Assembly: GCF_000165395.2 (NCBI RefSeq)
Contig: NC_010575.1
Location: forward strand, 977,001 to 1,041,000
Origin: Babesia bovis T2Bo
Taxonomy: Eukaryota > Apicomplexa > Aconoidasida > Piroplasmida > Babesiidae
Length of the DNA stretch: 64,000 nt
Direction of reading: 5' to 3'
Position 1 is the first letter of the stretch, and each line of letters begins with the position of its first letter. Of this stretch, positions 31,976-42,483 are shown one piece after another. The notes under the pieces were generated by a model. It was given only the letters and a program-made list of their open reading frames with translations. It had not been told where the DNA came from and made no database searches. The position numbers and the translations under genes are program-made.

Positions 31976-33919
31976 CTATATGCCAGTTAACATACTTCTC
32001 AAGGCGTCAGCGGCCTCTTTATGCGATGTGAATTCAGATCTACTTCCCTCGTAGCGTATGACGCACGTTTGGTTAGAATTGAAGATAACTTCACACGATT
32101 CAAACATTGCATTTATCTGTGTATCACCGGGCGATATTGGCTGCGCCTGGAATCCGGAAACATCTGCCAGCTGTGTTGCGAATTTAAGGAACGTTAGCAG
32201 AAACTTGCGTGTGGAGGTATACTGCTGGTATTCCGCCGTCAGTGGCAGTACTCCCAGGGCAGATGTCCCATAGGTCACAAGCAGCTTGTTACCGATTATA
32301 TGCTCGTCGTGCGTCCCGATAGTCAGTAGTAACCCTGTATCAGGGTTATCCAACTCACTGCTTTGCTCTAGCTTGTATCCCACAGCGCCGTGCACGGCCC
32401 CTGGCCTCTCACAGAGATACACCCAAAAGTCACATGTTGCTTCCTTTAGCTTATCACTCAGGGATACCGGATCTTCACTAATTTCAATATTATAACTTGT
32501 GTCTCCAGGTTCAGCTTGAGTTGGTATCAGGCTGTCGTTATCTGTGTAGCACTTTTGGCATGGCTCCCAGAGCCAGCATTGCCTTAAGGCCTCTATGGGC
32601 ACATCCTGGCCCGGGGTCATACCAATACGCTTGGTACATTCCATCAATACCTCTCTGACCTGTAGTACCTTCGTCAATACATGTGACTCCTGTAAACTAA
32701 AGGGTATCGAGAGACCAGCTATGTTAAGTGCTCCCGTGGCGTAGTTCATGAAGAAGTTGCCATCCACTCCCAGCTTGTCCAGTTGGTACTGCTCCAGCAA
32801 GGCGGCAACCCTATCAAGCCACTGATCTAGCCTATGCTCGATAATGCAACTCTCAGTCAATAGTGGCAATTCAATCACCTCGAAGGTAATATCACCTAGG
32901 TGGTCCATACTGAACTTAAGTGTCAACCCGGTGATGCTTCCATCCTTAAAACCCGGGAAGCTGTGTACCTCCAAGGTCAATAGTTCACCTTCGCTCAGTG
33001 ATACCTCAGTACAGGTTATGAGGTTATGTTCAGGATCCGTGGACACGTACATGCGATAGTCAATGACAGTCAACCTCAAAGCGCGGTAGTCACCCGCCTG
33101 CGTCCTCAAACGCTCCATTACAAGCTTACTGGCGAATACGTTAGCGCAGTGAAATACGCTGTCAAATACGTTACCACGCTTCTCGTGGTTGTATATATTC
33201 ACTGCATACATTATGAGCACTAGGAATGTATTACGGATGTCACCATCAGTACTGCAACCCAGGCGATCTAAAACCAGTGGCACTGCCACCAGAGCCTGCC
33301 AGACGCAGAAGTCATATATCAGCGCTATATTGAACATGCCATCATGCGATAGGATACACTGTCCATTACGGCATTCCATCTTGACGCCTCTGTCCTTGCA
33401 CTTGGCACTATTGAACATATACCGATATTCACTATATATCCGTTCAATTGTCAAATCTGCATCTTCATCTGATAGCGGCGGTAGCGGCACAGTGTTTGTC
33501 TTAGCGGCATGGGCCAATTGAGCCAGCATAGTTGGCATCCTGGTGTAAGTACCGGTGGAGAGCAAATCTACGGCCAATGCAGTATTCGGTGGCGGCGTTA
33601 CCAAGTCAGTGGATTGTACCTTGCGTATATTCAAACTCATTTCACGACCACATTTTTCCAGGTACCCTTCAAATGCATGAGTCGCATTGATAACCTTCTC
33701 CAGCTTGGGCATATGCAGTGAAAACTGGTACAGTACATACAGTTTCAAGAATATCTCCCGTTGTGCCCTAGTAAACTGGATTATACCAGTTCTTGCATGG
33801 TTGTATACATACGATCCATCATTACTCTGGCGGTAGCAAAACAGCTTCCAGTCTACGACACACCTCTGGACGCATCGCGCCAGAAGGTCGATGAATGACA
33901 CTGTCTGCAGATCATCCAT
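31976..33919 (-). CDS. MED14: Mediator subunit 14-like protein
   Basis: Single exon, 647 aa. The N-terminal 150 residues match the MED14/Rgr1 N-terminal domain: SFIDLLARCVQRCVVDWKLF, then QFTRAQREIFLKLYVLYQFS with the basic-aromatic helix, the KLEKVINATHAFEGYLEKC helix, and NTALAVDLLSTGTYTRMPTML, equivalent to the A-x-D-V-L-x-T-G-x-Y-x-R-L-P element. The rest has beta-rich repeats expected of MED14 but no sharp motif. MED14 is the backbone linking Mediator head and middle to RNA polymerase II. It is less than half the human length (about 1450), though complete. Its start is 112 nt from that of the AP2 gene. Confidence 0.75.
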   Translation of the reverse strand: MDDLQTVSFIDLLARCVQRCVVDWKLFCYRQSNDGSYVYNHARTGIIQFTRAQREIFLKLYVLYQFSLHMPKLEKVINATHAFEGYLEKCGREMSLNIRKVQSTDLVTPPPNTALAVDLLSTGTYTRMPTMLAQLAHAAKTNTVPLPPLSDEDADLTIERIYSEYRYMFNSAKCKDRGVKMECRNGQCILSHDGMFNIALIYDFCVWQALVAVPLVLDRLGCSTDGDIRNTFLVLIMYAVNIYNHEKRGNVFDSVFHCANVFASKLVMERLRTQAGDYRALRLTVIDYRMYVSTDPEHNLITCTEVSLSEGELLTLEVHSFPGFKDGSITGLTLKFSMDHLGDITFEVIELPLLTESCIIEHRLDQWLDRVAALLEQYQLDKLGVDGNFFMNYATGALNIAGLSIPFSLQESHVLTKVLQVREVLMECTKRIGMTPGQDVPIEALRQCWLWEPCQKCYTDNDSLIPTQAEPGDTSYNIEISEDPVSLSDKLKEATCDFWVYLCERPGAVHGAVGYKLEQSSELDNPDTGLLLTIGTHDEHIIGNKLLVTYGTSALGVLPLTAEYQQYTSTRKFLLTFLKFATQLADVSGFQAQPISPGDTQINAMFESCEVIFNSNQTCVIRYEGSRSEFTSHKEAADALRSMLTGI

Positions 33920-34031
33920 TTATGTACCAATCCAGTAACATTATTTGGAAATATCATTTCCTGGAGTACCCTCACAACGTCCAGTGTGTAAGGCTGTTAG
34001 TACATTACACAAATTTTACTAAACTTGTCTA

Positions 34032-34738
34032 ATGCCAACTGTAGTACTGCCTACCGCAACAAGGCTATATACAAATAGTGTTTTATCCCGGCTAATAGCA
34101 TACCCTTACCGTAGAAGGCACTTATGTAGTTTACCCAGGAACAACAACGAGTTAGGAATTGCTACTACCCGTCCTAAACTGGTCCATCACGTATTCCGTT
34201 GGGGCATAGGAAATGCTTTCAGGGCGCAGTCAAAGAACAGATACCGGCCTACATACGCTGAGCGCAACACTCCGGCATGTATCCGTGAGGACTACTTCCA
34301 ATGCGATGCCAAGTTTGACCTTTGCAAAATAACTTACGATACTTTAAACGAACAGTGGGAGGTCTTGTGGACTGAGTGTGGCAAGTTAAATGGTAAACCA
34401 TTCCCGATAAAGAAGTTTGGCATCGATGCGTCCAAACAGGCAGCTTTGGAATTCGCAGCAGAGTTAGATGTAAGTAAGAAGCAATAGACTATAATATATA
34501 TCAGGAACACCTAAAAACAACTGGCGGCAACTCACTGGATTACACAAGTGGTATGTATATTGCCAGTGTCTAACATTTAGCAGGCCCCGGGTTAACATTT
34601 GACCATACGTTACATTGCTGGGTGGCGCTTGGTAATGTGGGCAGGCGCAGAGTAGCTAGGGCATACTCCGCTGACTACCACGGATTCGATGCCGCCAGGA
34701 GGCGTGCATATCGCTTTGCTAAACATAGCACATCGTAG
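34032..34738 (+). CDS. tandem AP2-domain protein with organelle-type N-terminus
   Basis: Three exons: 34032-34469, 34505-34550 and 34584-34738 (introns 35 and 33 nt), 212 aa. Residues 1-45 (PTVVLPTATRLYTNSVLSRL then YRRRHLCSL) look like a mitochondrial presequence: Ser/Thr/Arg rich, no acid. Two AP2-like modules follow: ITYDTLNEQWEVLWTECG with KPFPIKKFGIDASKQAALEF, and in exon 3 LTFDHTLHCWVALGNVG with RVARAYSADYHGFDAARRRA. Each has the W...G...F-x-x-x-x-G-x-x-x-A pattern of the three-strand-plus-helix fold. Classical ApiAP2 proteins are nuclear transcription factors, but small organelle-targeted AP2-like proteins have been reported as mitoribosome parts in apicomplexans. I favour an organelle role from the leader. 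Confidence 0.7.
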
Positions 34739-34760
34739 TCCAGTGTGATATAGTGCCACA

Positions 34761-35315
34761 ATGTCAATCCTACGGTATACAGTTCGCAACAGGGTCCAGT
34801 ACTACCCAGTCAAGACCAAGGCATGGAAGGATATGATGTACAAAAGGATGCGCCTTGGGCCGTGGCCGCCTGAAGGCGCATCACCCTTGCATCCGGTATG
34901 TAATGGGACGACCAAAAACAATGCCACAGATCGAGCCTTGGGGCAAGCAGTTTTTCGTATTCAACGCTATGCAGGATGGAAAGGTATGTGGGTAGGATAC
35001 TCCACTTATGTACGCAGCCTGAAACCGTTTTGTGCGTCACTGACCATCAGCGCAAGCCGCTGATGTACCTGCGTCGTGAGGATCTAGAGGCCATAGCAAG
35101 TGCTTTCGATAGTATCAAGGACGCCCTGGCAAGATTCGAGGAGTTGGATGAGGTATGTAGTCATCAGGGATCTAGATACATCACAGGAACCCGATATGCG
35201 CTATGAAATGCGGCGGCTAGAAGCACTTGAGGATAACTATGCCATGCAAAGGATGAAAACGGGTAGACATAGCTCGCATACAATCATGAGAGCTAGATCA
35301 CGCCCTAAGAAATAA
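34761..35315 (+). CDS. small basic protein, possibly mitochondrial, unknown
   Basis: Four exons: 34761-34895, 34930-34983, 35018-35152 and 35187-35315, with three introns of 34 nt, all starting GTATG and all in phase 0; 150 aa. The N-terminus (MSILRYTVRNRVQYYPVKTK) is basic. Recognisable landmarks are few: KRMRLGPWPPEGASPLHP, EPWGKQFFVFNAMQDGK, and a helical charged C-terminus. It starts 22 nt after the AP2 gene stop on the same strand. Size, charge and position beside a probable organelle RNA-binding protein suggest a mitoribosomal or mitochondrial RNA protein, but this is only inference. Its stop codon is 9 nt from that of CLF1. Confidence 0.6.
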
Positions 35316-35324
35316 ATTATCGCA

Positions 35325-37490
35325 TTATGTCACATTGGCCTGGCTCTTCCAACGCATGGCAGCCTGAAGAAGCTTGTTCTGCTGTACCCCGTCCTCGGGG
35401 AAGATGTAGACTATATCCTCAGTAACAGTACCGTCCGCCATCTTGCGCTTGCGGCGTACCTTCTTGGGCTGGCGGTCCTTAGTTTTAGAAATAGTTTCAT
35501 CATTGCCGTACGTGCGCTCGAATTTCAATAGGTGTGCTAACATACCGGCACGCTCAACCTGGTGGTTGGATGCCTTGTAATACTCCAGGGCACGTTCGGC
35601 AATAGCCCTGGCATTATCGGGGAATCCCGATGTAAACTCAAATTCACAATATGATAGAAACACTTTTATGTGCGTTGTCTTTAACAGCAAACGCTCGTAT
35701 ATATTGCGCACATGGGCATACTGCTGCCATTCCCGCTCTATCTCGATATATCGGTTCCATACAGTCTCCGGCATGTCCATCTGGTCCATGGCTATGGCGG
35801 CCTCGCAGAGGCCACGGACGCGCTTACGCTCGTTTAGCATTAACTCCAATTCTATGAATGAAAGCCAACTCTCGGGTTTAAATGGCCATGTCTCTATGTA
35901 CTTCGCGTGGATATGCCTACAGCGGTCCAGGTTACCAAGCTTAAGCTCTATTTGCGCGTATGTCTCGAATAACTTCGGCTTCTTGCATTGACCTAAACCG
36001 AGGCCAAACGTTTTACGCATTGAATCTAAATCACCTTGACGTAGCTATAGAATATTAACAAGAGAAATGCTACTTACATAGAGCTCAGCAAGTAGTATGT
36101 AGAACTTAGCGAAGTCCTTGGGGAGTACCTGAAGCGCCTTGCGATATACCGCAACAGCACGATCCAGCTGTTGCAGGGTAAGTTCCGAGAAGATGGCGTA
36201 TCCAACCCAGAGATATGAATAGCGACGCCATAGGCGTCGGTCATCTACCTGTGGAAGGTTAGATATAGCACGCTCATAAAGCTCGCAAACACGAGCGCGC
36301 TGCGCATCAGTATGTGAGTCGTCAGGGAGCGATGTAGCATGGGGACCCAGCTGCTGCTCCTCCATGCGAATGTAGTCAAACCAAATGTCATAGTTGCACG
36401 GCGAGTCAATAAGCTGCTCCTCATACTCGTTACGCCGCTTGGTCACCACCAGGTTGTCAATCGTCTCACGATCACGATGTTGCTTCTGGAAAGACACAAA
36501 GGACCGGTATAATTGCTCAGAGCTCTCACGGGGTAATATCCCTAGACCCTGCTCATATACCTTCTCGGCACCTGATAAGTTCCCCTGCTGGGTCTCAAAC
36601 GCAGCGAACTTGAGGAAGAATTCCTCCGTCAAAAGCTCCGGCGGGATAATCTCAAGCTGGGGGAAATATATGTCACACAGAGGAAACCTACGCATTTGAC
36701 ATAAGCCGCGCGAGCTAGTGGGTAATTCTTCTGGCGCTGCTCAAATTTGGCAAACTTCAGGAATGATGCGCAGGAAGGCCGACTCTCCAAAAAGCGCTCG
36801 AATATTTGACGACATCGATCCAGCTCGCCGCAACGCTCCTCAAACTTGATATATAGCATCCAACTGCGATCATCGGGATTCCATTCCATCCAGCTGTGTG
36901 ATATGTAACACTATGAAACAACCTACCGCTCGAAAACAGTACGCGCGCCAGCGTAGTTACCTAACAGCTCCTCAAAATGAGCATACTTGAACCAAAACTG
37001 ATCAACACGCGGTAAAAGTGAAACTACCCTATCAAATAAATTTCTAGCGGCATTCACATTCTTGTTCTTCATCTCAGTCTCGATGTAGCGCAGCCACAGG
37101 TTAACATTATTTGGATCTACTTGCAGAGCACGCTCGAATACAGAGCGAGCCCTGCGAAAATCCTGCTGATTGGCTTCCCACAGTGCATACTTAATCCAAG
37201 TACCCATGTGATGGCGCTGCCGCCTTAACTTGTCTTCGAATTCCTTGCGACGTTGTGCCCTGTAGTGTATATTACACTTGGTAAAAACATACTTGTAATA
37301 GACTAGCTCATCCTGGTCAACAAAAGTACGATTAACCTGCTTGTTCTCACGACTCTGCCACTCAACAGCGTCACGCAAGATCTGCTCCGCGGTAATCTGT
37401 ACCGCCGCAGGCATCTTGTTCTTGACCTATAGGATAATAGACACATACACATGAACATACCTGGAGCTTAGCAGGGTCAAAGGCCACCAT
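35325..37490 (-). CDS. CLF1: pre-mRNA splicing factor CLF1/SYF3 (Crooked neck-like)
   Basis: Five exons, complement of 37461-37490, 36927-37426, 36692-36893, 36078-36656 and 35325-36044; 676 aa, close to yeast Clf1 (687). The reading begins MVAFDPAKLQVKNKMPAAVQ, then ITAEQILRDAVEWQ, and is made of HAT (half-a-TPR) repeats such as MGTWIKYALWEANQQDFRRA, VNLWLRYIETEMKNKNVNAA and QFWFKYAHFEELLGNYAGA. The region KTKDRQPKKVRRKRK and EDIVYIFPED end the protein as in the family. Clf1 scaffolds the NineTeen complex in the activated spliceosome. Introns are 33-36 nt; two have donor GTAGGT. An in-frame stop lies in each intron tested. Confidence 0.93.
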
Positions 37491-37835
37491 CTTGTAAATA
37501 AATACTGCAAATGGTATTAAATATGTAATATGCCTATATGGCCCAAAATCATCCTGTATAACATGTGGCGCGCCCGTGTTGTAAACGATGAACCACGACT
37601 TACACACTGGCTACATAGATATACACCATATGGATATCACACTGTTTTTATATAATGGAATCCGTGGGTTTTAACACATTGGTGGCGCGGCGCCACCCAA
37701 GATGTTGTACCCATACCAGTCTATTAGTTACTATAACTCCTAAGAAATACCCATATAGAACAAGGGAAATTACATGTGTCATTTAAGTATTTTGCATAAC
37801 AACACACGGTTAATGCACAGACCGAGTATAAAGGC
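37491..37835. other. intergenic with a GC-rich palindrome
   Basis: Promoter of CLF1 and 3' end of the diacylglycerol kinase. It contains a perfect inverted repeat at 37681-37697, GGTGGCGC-G-GCGCCACC, about 190 nt upstream of the CLF1 ATG. No gene seen. Confidence 0.5.
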
Positions 37836-39129
37836 TCACTTCAATATACGAATTGTACGCGAATGGGATATCTCCACATCCTTGGGCTGTAGCATTACGT
37901 AAAACTCCCCGTCTATCTGGAAGTATACCTTCTCACTAGGGTGTAGCTCTTTAAAAACTATCTTCCAAGGACCGCCACTTGCATGGACCCTGCGAGCAAG
38001 TGAAGTACCGCAAAAATCTGCAGCTATGTGATATACTTTACGATAAGCCAAAAATTCCAGACGGTGGTCACCCATCTTCTGCGAAAAGTGTGTCAACTCA
38101 GAACACTCGGCGTCGGTTAAGTTTTCCAAACCAACGCGACATGACCTAGCAAAAGGGTCAATACCAGCAGAGTAACTCGGTATATTCAGAGCAATGAGGG
38201 CACTGCTACGGGGTAAAACAGGGTTAGATAAATTGCCCATCTCAGTTGTAAAAACCGTCTTGCTGTAAGATTCACCAGATAACATCTTATCAATCTGCTT
38301 GTCAACACGAATGCTGCGCCTGAAGGTATTCTTCGTGCCCTGCCATAAGTAAATTAACTTGTTCACCAAGCTGGACTGAGATCTAAGACGATCGAAGCCA
38401 CGACCAATACGAGCATCCACGCCAATGCTAAAGTAGTTACCCATAACAAACTCCATACGCAGGGCGTCACTACCCGATTCGTCAACTACAGTCTCCTTCT
38501 GACGACTCTTTTGATTTATCCTGTTAAAGGAACCCTCGGGCTCAACGGTTAAAACCACTTTCCAAAAGTCGTGAAGTACCTCAGTGGAATTGAACAAACG
38601 CTCAATGACACGACGTAACCTAGAGCAATGTTATATAACAAATTAGAACCTACGCTGACATGTTGTTGTCAAATGGATTCAAACCAGTAAAGTTGTCCCA
38701 GTGTACAGCACGGGCAAAGTCATTCCCAGTACCGTAAGGTACAATGGAAAAAACAACCGAATTACAATCAATTCCATGAGCATCCATCTCTTCAATCATC
38801 CACATGACACTACCGTCACCGCCACAAATAACCACTTTGAAATCTGGGTACACTATTAAAGACACATTCAAATAAACCCACGGTCATCTTCAGTACGAGC
38901 AGCTATACAATCACGAAGATGCTCGAAACCAGGCTTGTGACCACTAGGACCGTCAGTAATTGAATATATATATACAACAGAAGGAACTGGCTTAGTAAAA
39001 TGGAGTTCGTTCACATTCGGCTGTAAAGTGTGTTAACAAATGAAAGAAGGATGATAGACCAACCTCAAAAAAAGTAGCCGCCTTCTGTCCCCCGCTGCTC
39101 GGGTTAACGAAAAAATATATATATTCCAT
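37836..39129 (-). CDS. diacylglycerol kinase
   Basis: Four exons, complement of 39064-39129, 38882-39020, 38654-38852 and 37836-38619; 395 aa. It starts MEYIYFFVNPSSGGQKAATF, the N-P-x-S-G-G-x-x-G element, followed by FKVVICGGDGSVMWMIEEM (GGDGS at residues ~79-83) and IVPYGTGNDFAR, the hallmark of the DAGK catalytic domain. Exon 4 is the accessory domain, including MEFVMGNYFSIGVDARI, and ends with the family's P-x-E-K-V-Y-F-Q-I-D-G-E. There is no C1, EF-hand or PH domain, so the protein is a minimal kinase. It phosphorylates diacylglycerol to phosphatidate; in related parasites DGKs control egress-linked secretion. Donors are GTTGGT, GTGGGT and GTAGGT. Confidence 0.9.
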
Positions 39130-39352
39130 CGCTACATTTTAAGCGGGAATGCTGACTGGTAGCCTCAGTAGTCTACCACGGCACGTGGGCAATGTGGACT
39201 ACGAATCAGTGGTGCTAGTTATGTAACTCATCGTGGCACATTATTACACAGATACATGTTACATCGTTATCGAACTTAATAAAGGTCGACTGCTACTAGA
39301 TAATATAGTACCAGAAGGCGTTGCCGTGGACCAGCCCATGGACTCCCCAGTA

Positions 39353-40594
39353 CTACGGCTTACCAAATAGCCGCCATCGCCTATACGATGCCAGGTTGAT
39401 AAGGGGTCCATGTTCCTGTAAATCATGCTCATGAAATACCCAAACATACCAAATGGACATAAGCGCGCCACTGAAAGCCATACTCAGTATAGCAAACAGG
39501 AAGAATAAGTAAATGCGATAACGAACCCAAATGACAGCCTCAAGGGCGAGCAATACTACCGCGCTGCCACATAAACTGCATATAAACAGTGTTGTACGTG
39601 TCTTGGGAGCCTTGATACTAGAGTAATACACAAATAAGGTAAAAGCGATGAGTAACAGAGATGCCAAGCGAAGGGTCCAATAGGTAGTCTGGGTACTCTC
39701 AAACTGACTGAAATAAGCCGTAAGCAGTGCTTGGGGAGTCTGTGACTCCTCACCAACCAATACCACTGTATCGTCGCCCAGTGTAAACGGAGCCAGTGCA
39801 GTATCCTTAAAGAATATGCTAGATCGCTGCCGACCAATTGCACTAAAGCGAGTAGCACTGTTACCCCAAAATGTTATACGGAGGTCACCCACCTTAGGGT
39901 TAAATGGGTCACCAGTATACAGCGCATTGTCATATACTTGGGTATTTACATGATCAACAGTGGGAACGGGTAGTGGATAGGTTAGCTCCAGGGGTTGATA
40001 CCATTGGTCATCAATCAAATCCAGTTGCTTGACTCCACGGACACCCACGAATGCACCAGGTGGTATGGAATAACCACCTAACTTCATACTAGGAGCGAAT
40101 TTACGCCCTGCACCCGGTACATGTGGGAAATATCCAGGATTGCGCTCAGGAGAAAACATGGCACTGATCCAACTACGGTCAACAACAGCATGATCAATAA
40201 AGGCACCGACCTTGCGAATGCCAAATAGACCCATTAAGCTAACCCATTGGTACATCTCAACGCGAGTCTCGAAAAAAGCGCCATTGTAAGAGTATATGTT
40301 ACTGCTCAACTCCTTTGGGGTATAGAAGGTATGGTTACTGTCCATCGAACAATCCTGTAGATATATTACAAAGCGTGCAATAAACCTACGATAAACACTA
40401 AACGATCGTTAAAGTCATCCGATGGCGTGCATGGCGCCTAGGCAATGTGATAACTATAGATAACAACGTACCACAACCACTTCATTCAATAAAGGAAGCA
40501 CCTTGCTCCGGTTACGAGACAGTAACACGTCATTCCATAAAGTCAACCCGAGAACCAGCAACGACGCTACCAGAAGACTAATGACCAGCATCAT
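39353..40594 (-). CDS. TMEM43 (LUMA)-like nuclear envelope/ER membrane protein
   Basis: Three exons, complement of 40472-40594, 40390-40437 and 39353-40354 (introns 34 and 35 nt), 390 aa. Exon 1 encodes a membrane helix and LTLWNDVLLSRNRSKVLPLL, resembling the WNE-G element at the start of TMEM43. Exon 2 has DFNDRLVFI. Exon 3 holds the lumenal domain, with the VGDLRITFWGNSATRFSAIG block that defines the family, and then three hydrophobic helices near the C-terminus (LRLASLLLIAFTLFVYY, TLFICSLCGSAVVLLALEAV, LFFLFAILSMAFSGALM). In animals TMEM43 is an inner nuclear membrane/ER protein; in bacteria homologues occur too. Role in piroplasms is unknown. The second intron uses GTAGGT. Confidence 0.8.
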
Positions 40595-40941
40595 GCGCCC
40601 GGGTCAAAAGGAAGCACAGTGTGTCGTCCCAATAAGTTCACACATATAAACAAATTCATAGCGGCAGTGCCACATTCAGGCGGTAAACGCGCCAGAAACA
40701 TAAAGACACATTATAGAAGCAATGAATCAAGACGTATTACCCAGCACTATTACCCTATAGACAACAATGATCATCACGCGACAGCACCCAAAGGTAGGTC
40801 TTACTTCCCAATTCTAATGTATTTATGATCATGTGTATATAACACAATACATCTTTAAACACATTTGTGAAACAATTGCATAATGTGTGATACAACGGTT
40901 ACCTTCTGTGCAGGACAATTCACACAAATAACTATATATTA
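40595..40941. other. divergent spacer
   Basis: It separates the TMEM43-like start from the 40942 ORF. A small plus-strand ORF (40619-40828, GTG start) has no support and is not annotated. Confidence 0.4.
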
Positions 40942-41631
40942 ATGGGTGATATTGCGTGTGAATTCTGCAATAACAATGGCAAATACCCTCCACAGAATCT
41001 GTGCTATGATTCCGATTACCTACCGTATATACAAAATGTCTACCTGGATGGAGACGATTCAGATTATAGCGATTACTCAACAGAACAGGTAGAATGTGAT
41101 GTTTGTAGCGGTAAAAGCACAGAAAATGGATTCAGCAAACATAGCGACTCAGGAAGTAAGAGCACGAGTAATACCAGTAAACGCTATCAACCATTCACAC
41201 CACGTAGAAAGCAACATACACTAGATAGCAATGCGTCAGTAACTTCTAGCAGATGCACTATAACCAGTAAGGCAACATCGCAGGCAACCTGTGCTACAAG
41301 TAGTAGAGGATCCATCAGCCCACAACATAGCCCATCAATGCAAATGAAATCACGATCAATAACCGATAGAAGATATAAATTCTGCGGTAAAACCCTCTGC
41401 CAATCGAAGGTCCCCAAATTTAGGAATATGGTCATACCACTGGAAAATGCATCGAACAACGTAGAAGTTATTGCTCGATTTTTACCCAAAAAGATCGATC
41501 AACCCCGTGTTCAGACTCCTAGGGCATGTACAATGAGAATAGCAATACAAATACCACAAGTAGATCAGGGACATTTCAACAAAAAGGAGACAGACAAACC
41601 TCGCGTCGCGACACCGCGATGGAAAAAATGA
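40942..41631 (+). CDS. Cys/Ser-rich protein, frame 1 of an overlapping-ORF locus
   Basis: 229 aa from ATG at 40942. The start MGDIACEFC has glycine 2 and cysteine 6 in a context that could be acylated. Residues ~5-65 hold four cysteines, then a Ser/Thr/Arg-rich disordered stretch. Near the end two copies of a short repeat occur in this frame, DQPRVQTPR and DKPRVATPR, which argues that the frame is translated to its stop at 41629-41631. The last 106 nt overlap the next ORF in a different frame. A 41-nt GT-AG intron (41528-41568) would instead join residue 195 to the downstream membrane protein and remove the frame shift. Both products may exist. Function unknown. Confidence 0.55.
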   Translation: MGDIACEFCNNNGKYPPQNLCYDSDYLPYIQNVYLDGDDSDYSDYSTEQVECDVCSGKSTENGFSKHSDSGSKSTSNTSKRYQPFTPRRKQHTLDSNASVTSSRCTITSKATSQATCATSSRGSISPQHSPSMQMKSRSITDRRYKFCGKTLCQSKVPKFRNMVIPLENASNNVEVIARFLPKKIDQPRVQTPRACTMRIAIQIPQVDQGHFNKKETDKPRVATPRWKK

Positions 41632-42434
41632 AAATACATAGATATAATAAACAATTACATGAGGTCAATATGATGACAGTATGGGTTGCTATTGCAGTAG
41701 TAATAGCAACCGTAATGACTTACATAACTAGTGTAGCACGAATCAAAATCGATTATACATACCCTAAATGCATACCATTAGATCTAAATAGAAATATATG
41801 TGACGTTAGAGTTACAGCCATAGGAGATAATAAGGCACATAAAATTGTTCCACTGGAACCCTACACGAATATCATAGGAGACGTCCTCTTTGGGGATCGT
41901 ATAGTCCCGGGAGATTGCGATTACAATACCAGGATAGTATACATAGAACTTGAGGATGATTTTGAAGTTATAAAGATAGAAACTAGAGCCCATGATGGTA
42001 CGACTGAACTCCTGGAATATGTTGGAAGACCCAAGGAACATGATGTATATCTAGAATTGAATCGTATTGCCATAGATATCAACTTGAATGATGCCACGTT
42101 TCCCGAGCATGTTATGCCAATGTATAATATAAAATCGAGGTCCACGGATATTAAAATAAAAAGCAGTTTGAAAAATCAATATCGTATAGGTACAGTAATA
42201 ATTGGGGAGATTAAAGTACCAGATACACCATGCATATCAAGGTATATAAAAATACAACAACGGCATGATGGACGGAAACTAGTGTCAGTATTAAGCAAAT
42301 ACCCAGATAACGAACACATATCGTCATATATAGAACAGGGAGCAGGTAAATTGAACTTCGTACCATACAACAAGGATACATACCCAGAAGATATACGTAT
42401 CGGGTCATACAATGATATTGCACTGGATATATAA
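41526..42434 (+). CDS. type II membrane protein, frame 2 of an overlapping-ORF locus
   Basis: 302 aa from the ATG at 41526, or 270 aa from MEKMKIHRYNKQ at about 41622. A single membrane helix (MMTVWVAIAVVIATVMTYI) is followed by a ~215-residue lumenal or extracellular part with few cysteines and many beta-type segments, which I do not recognise. If spliced to the preceding ORF through the intron 41528-41568, the product is 483 aa with a Ser-rich cytoplasmic head. Whether it is a separate gene or an exon is unresolved. It converges on the coiled-coil gene with 49 nt between stops. Confidence 0.5.
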   Translation: MYNENSNTNTTSRSGTFQQKGDRQTSRRDTAMEKMKIHRYNKQLHEVNMMTVWVAIAVVIATVMTYITSVARIKIDYTYPKCIPLDLNRNICDVRVTAIGDNKAHKIVPLEPYTNIIGDVLFGDRIVPGDCDYNTRIVYIELEDDFEVIKIETRAHDGTTELLEYVGRPKEHDVYLELNRIAIDINLNDATFPEHVMPMYNIKSRSTDIKIKSSLKNQYRIGTVIIGEIKVPDTPCISRYIKIQQRHDGRKLVSVLSKYPDNEHISSYIEQGAGKLNFVPYNKDTYPEDIRIGSYNDIALDI

Positions 42435-42483
42435 ATGTTAGATACATTAAATCATGCGCCGTCATATAATGCGATAGTGGCGC

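Noticed and set aside
40619..40828. 69-codon plus-strand ORF before the 40942 gene
   Set aside because: Starts with GTG and no conserved feature. A GTAGGT at 40795 could be a donor, but no acceptor joins it in frame with the 40942 gene.
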